DNA from: JACKLD01 sp049297695
GTDB lineage: Bacteria > Pseudomonadota > Alphaproteobacteria > UBA2136 > UBA6156
Direction of reading: 5' to 3'
DNA: 11,036 nt
Assembly: GCA_049297695.1 (NCBI GenBank)
Contig: JBAQUT010000049.1
Location: forward strand, 1-11,036
How positions within the stretch are numbered: position 1 is the first letter of the stretch; each line of letters opens with the position of its first letter. This document shows, piece by piece, positions 1-4,943 of the stretch. Both the position numbers and the translations under genes were made by a program. The notes beneath the pieces are model-generated. The model saw only the letters and a program-made list of their open reading frames with translations, was not told where the DNA came from and searched no databases.

Positions 1-79
1 AGGGCTGCCCCACGGGCCACGCATAGTCCAACAGCGTGGGCAACGCCAGCGGTACCAACATCCGTGCCACAGCGGTCAT
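1..79 (-). CDS. priA: Primosomal protein N' (PriA), N-terminal fragment
   Basis: Only the first 26 codons lie in the window; the gene continues past base 1. The peptide begins MTAVARMLVPLALPTLLDYA and continues WPVGQP. This matches the start of PriA, where a V-x-V-x-[LP]-P-[VL]-P-L strand leads to a conserved F/L-D-Y followed by P-x-G. PriA is the 3'-to-5' helicase that reloads the replisome at stalled forks; this part belongs to its 3'-DNA-end binding domain. The ATG at 79-77 follows AAGGGA on the minus strand with about 10 bases of spacing, a reasonable ribosome binding site. It is divergent from the DUF484-xerC genes, a neighbourhood I recall from alphaproteobacteria. The call rests on a short peptide plus context, so it is probable rather than certain. 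Confidence 0.66.
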   Translation of the reverse strand, partial: MTAVARMLVPLALPTLLDYAWPVGQP

Positions 80-150
80 ACGAATACAAATCCCTTATCT
101 TGCCGCACCACCTTAGCACACCTACACTCCCTCCACATGCCTTTTGCGCA

Positions 151-174
151 CATTCGCTGAGCCGACAGCGAATG
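151..174. promoter_or_regulatory. 9-bp inverted repeat in the divergent intergenic region
   Basis: CATTCGCTG (151-159) and CAGCGAATG (166-174) are perfect reverse complements around a 6-base loop. No T-run follows on either strand, so it is unlikely to be an intrinsic terminator. It sits about 70 bases upstream of the priA-like start and about 120 bases upstream of the DUF484 start. It could be a protein operator or a structured 5' leader for either gene. A weaker 5-bp hairpin (TGCCT 173-177 with AGGCA 184-188) overlaps its right end. Function is inferred only from symmetry. Confidence 0.4.
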
Positions 175-195
175 CCTCTCGTAAGGCACAAACAA

Positions 196-221
196 TAAAC
201 CCCGCGTTGGGGCGGGGCTTA
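196..221 (-). terminator. GC-rich hairpin with T-rich tail on the minus strand
   Basis: CCCCGC (200-205) pairs with GCGGGG (212-217) around a 6-base loop, and after one mismatch TAA (196-198) pairs with TTA (219-221). Read on the minus strand the stem is followed by TTTATTGTTT, which is terminator-like. No minus-strand gene is visible upstream of it before the start of the plus-strand DUF484 gene. It may stop antisense transcription, end a small RNA, or fold in the priA leader. On the plus strand it lies in the probable DUF484 leader and has no T-run. Confidence 0.4.
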
Positions 222-291
222 AAGTGCAAGAGGGACAACTCTCTGAATCTTTATGCCCCACCCCACGCCCCCACCTGACAGGATACCTGAC

Positions 292-945
292 ATGCCCGCC
301 AAACCCGCCCCAACCCTCAAAGAACGCGATGTTCTGGCCTTCCTGAAAACCCACCCCGCCTTCTTCGCCAAACACGCCGAAACGCTGGCCACCGCCACCC
401 TCCCCAAAAAAACGGGCAATATTTTAAGCCTCCACGCCGCCAAGGCCACCATGGCCGAAAACGCCAACGCCAAGCTGGAAACCACCCATCAACGCCTGCT
501 GCTACGGGCGGAAGAAAACACCCTCATCGTCAGCCAAATTTTCGCCGCCTCGCTGGAAATCATGGGCTGCACCACCTTGGCCCAACTCCGCCAAACCCTG
601 CAATCCAACCTGCCCCAGCATCTCAAGGTGGAGGCCCTCCGCTTCCTCCGCGTGGGCGAGGCCGACACCGCTTCCACCCTCACGGCGGAGGCCATCCAAA
701 CCCTCTGCGTCGAAGGCCCCGTCACCCTCCGCCACTTGGCCAAGGCGGAAGACCGCACCATGTACGGCCCCAAAGGCAAACTGGTGCAGTCGGATTGCTT
801 GCTCCACCTCAGCCACAACGGCCAAACCTTGGGCCTGCTGGCGCTGGGCAGCACCAACCCCACGCACTTCCACGCGGGCCAAAGCACCCACCTTGCCCAC
901 TACCTCGGCCAAGTCATCTCGCTATGCCTCGCCAAACTCGCGTAA
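292..945 (+). CDS. DUF484 family protein, GAF-like fold
   Basis: The product is 217 residues, usual for the DUF484 family, which has no firmly established biochemical role. Family marks are FLKTHPAFF (residues 17-25), a central helix with RAEENTLIV (about 72-80), and the C-terminal strand-turn GLLALGSTNPTHFHAG (181-196) resembling the end of a GAF domain. The region around 50-85 looks helical or coiled coil. I prefer the ATG at 292 over an in-frame ATG at 253, because AGGA ends about 8 bases before 292 and the extra 13 residues are a proline-rich tail with no family match. DUF484 genes are commonly next to xerC (yigA-xerC in E. coli), and xerC lies downstream here, although about 530 bases with a small orphan ORF now separate them. 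A link to XerC or dimer resolution is inferred from context only. Confidence 0.85.
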   Translation: MPAKPAPTLKERDVLAFLKTHPAFFAKHAETLATATLPKKTGNILSLHAAKATMAENANAKLETTHQRLLLRAEENTLIVSQIFAASLEIMGCTTLAQLRQTLQSNLPQHLKVEALRFLRVGEADTASTLTAEAIQTLCVEGPVTLRHLAKAEDRTMYGPKGKLVQSDCLLHLSHNGQTLGLLALGSTNPTHFHAGQSTHLAHYLGQVISLCLAKLA

Positions 946-970
946 CATCCCAATCCACAGGCACGGGGGT

Positions 971-1004
971 CAAGGGGGCGTCAGCCCCCTTGCGCCGCAA
1001 GGCG
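971..1004. repeat. Strong hairpin pair downstream of the DUF484 gene
   Basis: CAAGGGGGC (971-979) and GCCCCCTTG (984-992) form a perfect 9-bp stem with loop GTCA. Directly after it CGCC-GCAA-GGCG (993-1004) forms a 4-bp stem closed by a GNRA-type GCAA loop; an alternative stem pairs CCTTGC (988-993) with GCAAGG (997-1002). There is no T-tract, so it is not a classic terminator, though it could protect the 3' end of the DUF484 mRNA. It abuts the palindromic repeat starting at 1001 and may be part of the same element. Confidence 0.5.
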
Positions 1005-1078
1005 TCATTCCAGGAAGCACGGCCCCTCACACATCCAGAAACCCACAAACCAACTCGCCGCGCGCAACCTGGAATCCA
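1001..1078. repeat. Palindromic intergenic repeat, long form
   Basis: The element opens with GGCGTCATTCCAGG and closes with CCTGGAATCCA; ATTCCAGG (1007-1014) is the exact reverse complement of CCTGGAAT (1068-1075). A second element at 2437-2465 shares the outer edges GGCGTCAT and ATCCA but has a short centre. On the minus strand both read TGGAT...ATGACGCC, like the dispersed small palindromes found between genes in many Pseudomonadota. About 53 bases lie between the arms. No ORF fits inside, so it is likely a non-coding repeat or a MITE-like remnant. Confidence 0.55.
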
Positions 1079-1080
1079 AT

Positions 1081-1230
1081 ACAGGTGTCGTCTAAGCCGT
1101 TTTAAAGTGTTAGTAGCTACATTTAATACATCACTATCTTTATGATATGAAAAGAATTTGATATGTTATTAACATAATGAAATACAAAAGATTTCTTGCG
1201 AAGTACGATTAAACTTGCTAGCGTTACTAC
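1081..1230 (+). promoter_or_regulatory. AT-rich leader of the orphan ORF with a 15-base palindrome
   Basis: This 150-base stretch is about 30% GC, and only 13 of 60 bases in 1141-1200 are G or C, in sharp contrast with the GC-rich genes around it. TATGTTA-T-TAACATA (1162-1176) is a perfect palindrome with a single central base, typical in size for a dimeric regulator operator. Several TATAAT-like hexamers occur, for example TATGAT at 1141, but I cannot choose one -35/-10 pair with confidence. It probably carries the promoter for the 83-residue ORF and xerC. Confidence 0.4.
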
Positions 1231-1482
1231 ATGGTCAACAAGTTTAGCCGATTTCCCATTTATCTTGCCGCTGACATTCTTCAGTATCTTGAGGATAGTG
1301 ATATCCGTAATAGCGCCGAGCTAGACGCACTTATAAACAACGCTATTCGCAACACTCAAGCATATCAAGGTTGGGAAAAAATTCACCAGCGGCGCGTTAG
1401 TAATACTTTGAATCTCATCCCACTGGATAGCATTCTCTCACGTAAAAGATTTAATAAAAATCCAGTGACTAGTCATGAATAG
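1231..1482 (+). CDS. Small orphan protein of unknown function, overlapping xerC
   Basis: The product is 83 residues and I do not recognise it. It has no signal peptide or membrane segment. It looks mostly helical and is basic towards the C terminus (KIHQRR at 51-56, SRKRFNK at about 70-76). GC content is about 41% by hand count, far below the DUF484 gene and most of xerC. Its stop codon (1480-1482) overlaps the xerC ATG at 1475 by 8 bases in another frame, which suggests translational coupling. No clear Shine-Dalgarno precedes the ATG. A basic protein coupled to a recombinase could be a DNA-binding partner, but that is speculation. It could also be a non-coding open frame inside acquired DNA; the length, AT-rich promoter-like leader and coupling favour a real gene. 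Confidence 0.5.
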   Translation: MVNKFSRFPIYLAADILQYLEDSDIRNSAELDALINNAIRNTQAYQGWEKIHQRRVSNTLNLIPLDSILSRKRFNKNPVTSHE

Positions 1483-2413
1483 TTTTCTAAAAATATTCTT
1501 AGAATGGTTACAAGAAATCAAACGATACAGCCCTCACACATCTAATGCCTATCAACGAGATTTGAATGATACTTTCAAATTCCTCACCACCCACCTCGGC
1601 ACACCCCTCACCCCCACCACGTGGCAAACGCTCACACCGTCCGATGTCCACGCCTACCTCGCCCACCGCATGAACGCGGGCACCAGCAAAAGCACCCTCA
1701 ACCGCCAACTCTCAGCGCTCCGCACCTTTGCGGCCTACATGGCCAGCCACCACGGGGCCGCGAACGATAAACTCCAAACCCTGCGCGGCCTGAAGGCCCC
1801 CACCCCCACCCCCAAAGCCCTCAACCCCACCCAAACCTGGGGCCTGCTGGAACGCCTCTCTCCTCCCCCCAACCAGCCCCACACCATGCCCTTAGCCCAA
1901 CGCCGCAATTTCACGCTGTTCATCACGTTATACGGGCTGGGCTTGCGGATTTCCGAGGCCCTCAGCCTCACCCGCGCCCACGCCCACCGAACCACGCTCA
2001 CTATTACGGGCAAAGGCAACAAACAACGCACCATCCCGCTGCCCCTGCCCGTGCAATCGGCCTTCAACGCGTGGCTTACCGCCACGCAACACCTGCCCGA
2101 CCACGCCCCCCTCTTCCCCTCTTACGTACCAACAACCCACAACCCACAACTTACAACAGCGCCCAAGGCGCTCACCCCCCGCATGGCCCAAAAAATCCTC
2201 GCAGCCCTCCGCCTGGAACTAGGCCTCCCCGCCCACGCCACCCCCCACGCACTCCGCCATAGCTTTGCCACCCACCTGCTGCACAACGGGGCCGATTTAC
2301 GCACCGTGCAAGAGCTGTTGGGCCACAGCAACCTCGCCACCACGCAACGCTACTTGGCCGCCGATGTCCAACACCTCCTCAAAACCCACAAACGCGCCCA
2401 CCCATTGGGGTAA
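1475..2413 (+). CDS. xerC: Tyrosine recombinase XerC
   Basis: The product is 312 residues, usual for XerC. With XerD it cuts and rejoins dif sites at the septum to resolve chromosome dimers. The N-terminal core-binding domain holds the SAM-like signature (YSPHTSNAYQRDL, 18-30). The catalytic set is complete: R158 in GLRISE, K180 in TGKGNK, H258 and R261 in PHALRH, H284 in LGHS, and the nucleophile Y293 in TTQRYL. I call XerC rather than XerD because of the DUF484 neighbour and the sequence style, but the two paralogues are close. The first ~105 bases are only about 30% GC, then composition jumps to that of the core genes near 1581, although the protein stays homologous across the break. The start overlaps the upstream ORF by 8 bases. 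No plus-strand terminator is visible after the stop. Confidence 0.93.
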   Translation: MNSFLKIFLEWLQEIKRYSPHTSNAYQRDLNDTFKFLTTHLGTPLTPTTWQTLTPSDVHAYLAHRMNAGTSKSTLNRQLSALRTFAAYMASHHGAANDKLQTLRGLKAPTPTPKALNPTQTWGLLERLSPPPNQPHTMPLAQRRNFTLFITLYGLGLRISEALSLTRAHAHRTTLTITGKGNKQRTIPLPLPVQSAFNAWLTATQHLPDHAPLFPSYVPTTHNPQLTTAPKALTPRMAQKILAALRLELGLPAHATPHALRHSFATHLLHNGADLRTVQELLGHSNLATTQRYLAADVQHLLKTHKRAHPLG

Positions 2414-2418
2414 ATCCA

Positions 2419-2441
2419 TAAAAAAACGCTCCTCAGGGCGT
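2419..2441 (-). terminator. Rho-independent terminator for the minus-strand membrane protein gene
   Basis: On the minus strand ACGCCC-TGAG-GAGCGT folds into a 6-bp stem with one G-T pair (2441-2426) and is followed by seven T residues (complement of A2420-2426). It lies about 30 bases after the stop of the 104-residue gene at 2470. On the plus strand the A-run precedes the hairpin and no T-run follows, so it should not stop xerC transcripts efficiently. Confidence 0.7.
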
Positions 2442-2465
2442 CATGCCCGCGCAGGTGGGCATCCA
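2437..2465. repeat. Palindromic intergenic repeat, short form
   Basis: ATGCCCGC (2443-2450) pairs with GTGGGCAT (2455-2462) through 8 bp with one G-T pair and a 4-base loop. The outer bases GGCGTCAT and ATCCA match those of the longer element at 1001-1078. It lies between the terminator and the stop codon of the minus-strand 104-residue gene, in the convergent space after xerC. It resembles the dispersed TGGAT-N-CC...GG-N-ATGACG palindromes of Pseudomonadota. Confidence 0.6.
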
Positions 2466-2469
2466 GGGC

Positions 2470-2784
2470 TCACTCCAAAGGCGGTTCGTCGGAAGACATC
2501 GATTCCACAAAAACATCCATAGCCACCTTGGCTCTTAGATGGGCTGTTTGTTCAATATTACTTCCCCAAATCCACAAACTACCACCTGCTAAAACAACAG
2601 GTAAACCCAAAATATCGCAATACGCCGTAAAATCTTTAGCCTCTAAAGCATGTCCTGTGGCAAGGCTTGCCCCATACGCCGCCAATATCGTTGTTCCCAA
2701 CATCATGCGGCCACGCCCAGCTTTGCGCGCCACTTCTCCCAACTCAAGAGCTTGGGCTAATTTATTTGGAAATTGTTTTCTCAT
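2470..2784 (-). CDS. Small two-helix membrane protein of unknown function
   Basis: The product is 104 residues and I do not recognise it. After a basic N terminus (RKAGRGR at 20-26) there is a hydrophobic segment (about 27-44, MMLGTTILAAYGASLATG), a short polar loop, a second hydrophobic segment (about 59-75, around LPVVLAGGSLWIWG), and an acidic tail ending SSDEPPLE. By the positive-inside rule the basic N terminus should be cytoplasmic, with the C terminus on the same side. GC is about 47%, lower than obgE upstream. It follows obgE after 31 bases but has its own candidate promoter overlapping the obgE stop, and a terminator behind it, so it is probably transcribed at least partly alone. No good Shine-Dalgarno precedes the ATG. 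Confidence 0.6.
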   Translation of the reverse strand: MRKQFPNKLAQALELGEVARKAGRGRMMLGTTILAAYGASLATGHALEAKDFTAYCDILGLPVVLAGGSLWIWGSNIEQTAHLRAKVAMDVFVESMSSDEPPLE

Positions 2785-2792
2785 ACTTTAGA

Positions 2793-2819
2793 TGTATACC
2801 AAAAGAATCTTTGCGTCAA
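2793..2819 (-). promoter_or_regulatory. Candidate sigma-70-type promoter for the 104-residue gene
   Basis: On the minus strand TTGACG (2819-2814) is followed after 15 bases by TATACA (2798-2793), with a TG one base upstream of the -10 box as in extended -10 promoters. The -35 box contains the TGA stop codon of obgE. The 15-base spacing is short. A transcript starting about 7 bases after the -10 would begin within 1-3 bases of the ATG at 2784, so the mRNA may be leaderless. Confidence 0.5.
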
Positions 2820-3814
2820 CCCCGCACCCGCTCCGCCAGCGCCCCCACAACCTCCTCCAACCCCTTTTTGGCCACCACGCTCACTACCAGCGGCTTGGTT
2901 TTGGTGGCTTTTTTGAAGGCCGCCGCCACCTTTTTGGCATCGTCGGCCGTCAGCACATCCATTTTGTTCAACAGCACCACTTCGGGCAGGGCGCTTAACG
3001 CGCTGCCAAACTGCTTATCATACGCCTTCAACTCGTTGCGGATAATCTTATACGCCGCCGCAGGCTTTTCCTGCGTCATATCCACCACGTGCAGCACCAC
3101 CTTGCAGCGGCTTACATGCTTCAAAAAGTCGTGGCCCAACCCCACCCCCGCAGCGGCCCCTTCAATCAACCCCGGCAAGTCGGCCAACACCATGTCCACA
3201 CCATGGTGACGCACCATGCCCAAAGCGGGCTTCAGGGTGGTAAAGGCGTAATCCGCCACCTTCACCTTGGCGGCGCTTACGGCGGCCACAAAGCTGCTTT
3301 TGCCCGCGTTGGGCATGCCCAGTAATCCTACGTCGGCCAACAGTTTCAAGCGCAAGCGTATCAATTGCTCCTTCACCAGCTCACCGGGAGTACTCTCCCG
3401 CGGCGCACGGTTTACGCTGGTTTTGTAGCTGGCATTGCCCCGCCCGCCGCGCCCGCCGGGCAACAACAAGGCTTTTTGGCCCAGCGTCACCATATCCACA
3501 ATCACGTCGCCCGTGGCATCGTCCAAAATCTCGGTGCCGGGGGGCACGGGCAACACCACATCGGCCCCACCCGCCCCCGTACGGTCTTTCCCCATGCCAT
3601 GACCACCGGTTTTGGCCTTAAATTCCTGCTGAAACCTGTAATCAATCAACGTGTTCAGGTTCCCCACCACTTCCACCCACACGTCGCCGCCTTTGCCGCC
3701 GTTCCCACCATCCGGCCCGCCAAACTCCACAAACTTTTCACGCCGAAAGCTCACCGCCCCCGCCCCGCCGGCCCCACTCCGAATCAACACAACGGCTTCG
3801 TCTAAAAACTTCAT
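2816..3814 (-). CDS. obgE: GTPase Obg (CgtA)
   Basis: The product is 332 residues, typical for Obg. The glycine-rich Obg fold occupies about 1-158 (SGAGGAGAVSFRREKF, GGPDGGNGGKGGDV). The G domain has G1 GMPNAGKS (166-173), the G2 threonines in AFTT (190-193), G3 DLPG (212-215), G4 NKMD (283-286) and G5 near SVVAKKG (312-318). The usual G1 form is GxPNAGKS/T, so this is standard. There is no long C-terminal OCT extension. Obg is essential in most bacteria; it binds the 50S subunit and couples assembly and growth control to GTP and ppGpp levels. AGAGGG just upstream of the ATG is a good ribosome binding site. It lies downstream of rplU and rpmA as in most bacteria, here with one small regulator-like gene between. 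Confidence 0.97.
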   Translation of the reverse strand: MKFLDEAVVLIRSGAGGAGAVSFRREKFVEFGGPDGGNGGKGGDVWVEVVGNLNTLIDYRFQQEFKAKTGGHGMGKDRTGAGGADVVLPVPPGTEILDDATGDVIVDMVTLGQKALLLPGGRGGRGNASYKTSVNRAPRESTPGELVKEQLIRLRLKLLADVGLLGMPNAGKSSFVAAVSAAKVKVADYAFTTLKPALGMVRHHGVDMVLADLPGLIEGAAAGVGLGHDFLKHVSRCKVVLHVVDMTQEKPAAAYKIIRNELKAYDKQFGSALSALPEVVLLNKMDVLTADDAKKVAAAFKKATKTKPLVVSVVAKKGLEEVVGALAERVRG

Positions 3815-3833
3815 ACCACCCTCTTACCCACAA

Positions 3834-4151
3834 TCAACGGTCTCGTCCACTGTCTAAAATCTTATTTTTCAAGGATTCCCGATACTCTTGCAAAGCTTCA
3901 TAACCTTTTTCCGTCATACGGTAAGTGCGAGGCTGCATTTTACCGTCTTCAACCACCAACTTATACTCCATAAACCCCCTGTCATGCAGCACCGTCATCG
4001 CATTCATACACACACGCTGACTTTCTCCCAACGATTTCCCAACCCCCAACGCCATACTAAAATGAATATCTGCCGCCACCAACCCATCCACATGCTTGGC
4101 CAGTATCTCCAAAATCATGGCTTCATCGGGGGAAAGATCAAACGTGCTCAT
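3834..4151 (-). CDS. Small winged-helix-like protein, possible transcription regulator
   Basis: From the ATG at 4151 the product is 105 residues. An in-frame TTG at 4178 would add nine, but it lies inside the T-rich tail of the rpmA terminator and is less likely. The layout fits a winged helix: a first helix after DLSPDEAMILEILAKH, a helix-turn-helix-like middle (about 28-62), then a wing and last helix in YRMTEKGYEAL, a phrase typical of MarR and PadR type proteins (Y-x-[LM]-T-x-x-G-x-x-x-[LF]). I cannot place it in a named family. It lies 19 bases upstream of obgE and should be co-transcribed with it. GC is about 48%, lower than rpmA and obgE. The target is unknown; autoregulation of obgE would be one option. 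Confidence 0.6.
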   Translation of the reverse strand: MSTFDLSPDEAMILEILAKHVDGLVAADIHFSMALGVGKSLGESQRVCMNAMTVLHDRGFMEYKLVVEDGKMQPRTYRMTEKGYEALQEYRESLKNKILDSGRDR

Positions 4152-4182
4152 ACCTACCACATAGGGCGCATATCCCAAAAGT

Positions 4183-4207
4183 AAAGCGCCCTCAGGCGCT
4201 TTCTTTC
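4183..4207. terminator. Bidirectional intrinsic terminator after rpmA
   Basis: AAAGCGCC (4183-4190) and GGCGCTTT (4195-4202) form a perfect 8-bp stem with loop CTCA. On the minus strand the stem ends in TTTACTTTTG, on the plus strand in TTTCTTTC. It lies just after the rpmA stop (4221), so it should end or weaken the rplU-rpmA transcript before the winged-helix gene and obgE, letting ribosomal protein genes be expressed more strongly than obgE. Confidence 0.75.
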
Positions 4208-4220
4208 AAAACAAACAACC

Positions 4221-4478
4221 TTACTCGGCAGTATCCACGTGCACATACGTACGGTTTTTAAAGCCAACCGAAAAGCTCACGCGGCCATCCACCAGCGCAT
4301 ACAGCGTGTGGTCGCGGCCCATGCCCACGTTGCGGCCGGGGTGCTTGGCCGTACCGCGCTGACGCACGATAATGTTGCCCGCGGTTACGGCTTGGCTGCC
4401 AAACCGCTTCACGCCCAAACGCTTGCTTTCGCTGTCGCGGCCGTTGTTGGTGCTACCACCTGCTACTTTGTGTGCCAT
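4221..4478 (-). CDS. rpmA: Large ribosomal subunit protein bL27
   Basis: The product is 85 residues, the normal length. It begins MAHKVAGGSTNNGRDSESKR and continues LGVKRFGSQAV, the bL27 signature; the flexible N-terminal tail reaches the peptidyl transferase centre and helps position tRNA. Position 5 is V where most bL27 have K (MAHKKAGGS), a small deviation in the conserved tail. There is no N-terminal cleavage extension of the Firmicutes type. It follows rplU after 31 bases; AAGGA lies about 12 bases before the ATG. Confidence 0.98.
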   Translation of the reverse strand: MAHKVAGGSTNNGRDSESKRLGVKRFGSQAVTAGNIIVRQRGTAKHPGRNVGMGRDHTLYALVDGRVSFSVGFKNRTYVHVDTAE

Positions 4479-4509
4479 GGTTGGGTACTTTCCTTAAACG
4501 TTGTTCAGC

Positions 4510-4821
4510 TTATTTAGCGCTGATGTTGGTAATTTTCAAGATAGTCTGGCGGCTGCGGTGCCCCTTGGTGCGGCGGTAGTTTTGACGACGACGCATTTTG
4601 AACACAATCACCTTGGTGCCCAGCTTGTGCTCCACCACTTCGGCCTCAACCTTGGCACCGGCCACCAAAGGGCTTCCTACGGTAATGGCGCTGCCATCGG
4701 CCAGCAACAACACGTCCAGCATTACTTTGCTGCCCACGTCGCCTACCACGCGGTCGGCCGTAATCACATCGCCTTTGGCCACTTTAAGTTGTTGGCCACT
4801 GCATTTTACAATTGCGTACAT
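4510..4821 (-). CDS. rplU: Large ribosomal subunit protein bL21
   Basis: The product is 103 residues, the usual size. It begins MYAIVKCSGQQLKVAKGD, has VVEHKLGTKVIVFKMRRRQN near 62-81 and then YRRTKGHRSRQTILKI, all standard for bL21, which binds 23S rRNA near domain I. AGAAGGG lies 8 bases before the ATG, a strong ribosome binding site. It is the first gene of the rplU-rpmA operon, behind a TTGACA promoter at 4859-4887. Confidence 0.98.
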   Translation of the reverse strand: MYAIVKCSGQQLKVAKGDVITADRVVGDVGSKVMLDVLLLADGSAITVGSPLVAGAKVEAEVVEHKLGTKVIVFKMRRRQNYRRTKGHRSRQTILKITNISAK

Positions 4822-4858
4822 CTTTCAAACCCTTCTCACATGAACATTCTTGTGGCAC

Positions 4859-4887
4859 CCTTTACCCACTCCCCACGCCCTTGTCAA
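4859..4887 (-). promoter_or_regulatory. Promoter of the rplU-rpmA operon
   Basis: On the minus strand a perfect TTGACA (4887-4882) is followed after exactly 17 bases by TAAAGG (4864-4859). The -10 matches TATAAT at only three positions, but alphaproteobacterial -10 boxes are often loose. The start site would be near 4852, giving a leader of about 30 bases with the AGAAGGG ribosome binding site. No other good pair was seen between rplU and the divergent gene at 4944. Confidence 0.6.
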
Positions 4888-4943
4888 CGCTTTTCCCCAA
4901 CTTTCCTTGCCAAAAGCTCTCAAGGCCCTCTAACGTTCCCCCC

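Noticed and set aside
253..291. Longer DUF484 start at ATG 253
   Set aside because: The next ATG at 292 has AGGA at proper spacing and begins close to the family homology; the extra 13 residues are a proline-rich tail with no support.
971..1078. Possible CRISPR or insertion sequence remnant
   Set aside because: Only inverted arms are seen, no regular direct repeats with spacers, no transposase fragment and no target-site duplication that I can find.
795..1145. 116-residue plus-strand frame across the end of the DUF484 gene and the repeats
   Set aside because: Proline/arginine-rich out-of-frame reading that runs through hairpins and repeat DNA; not credible as a protein.
1475..2413. Integrase of an integron or genomic island
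   Set aside because: Length, intact XerC-like motifs and DUF484/priA-like neighbours point to the housekeeping recombinase; there is no tRNA attachment site or cargo array next to it.
2667..3209. 180-residue plus-strand open frame opposite obgE
   Set aside because: It is antisense to a clear Obg GTPase and shows no family features; it arises from the GC-rich codon pattern.
4812..4943. Longer start for the exported DUF2059-like protein
   Set aside because: It would begin inside rplU, across its promoter, and would place the signal peptide internally; the ATG at 4944 begins directly with a signal peptide.
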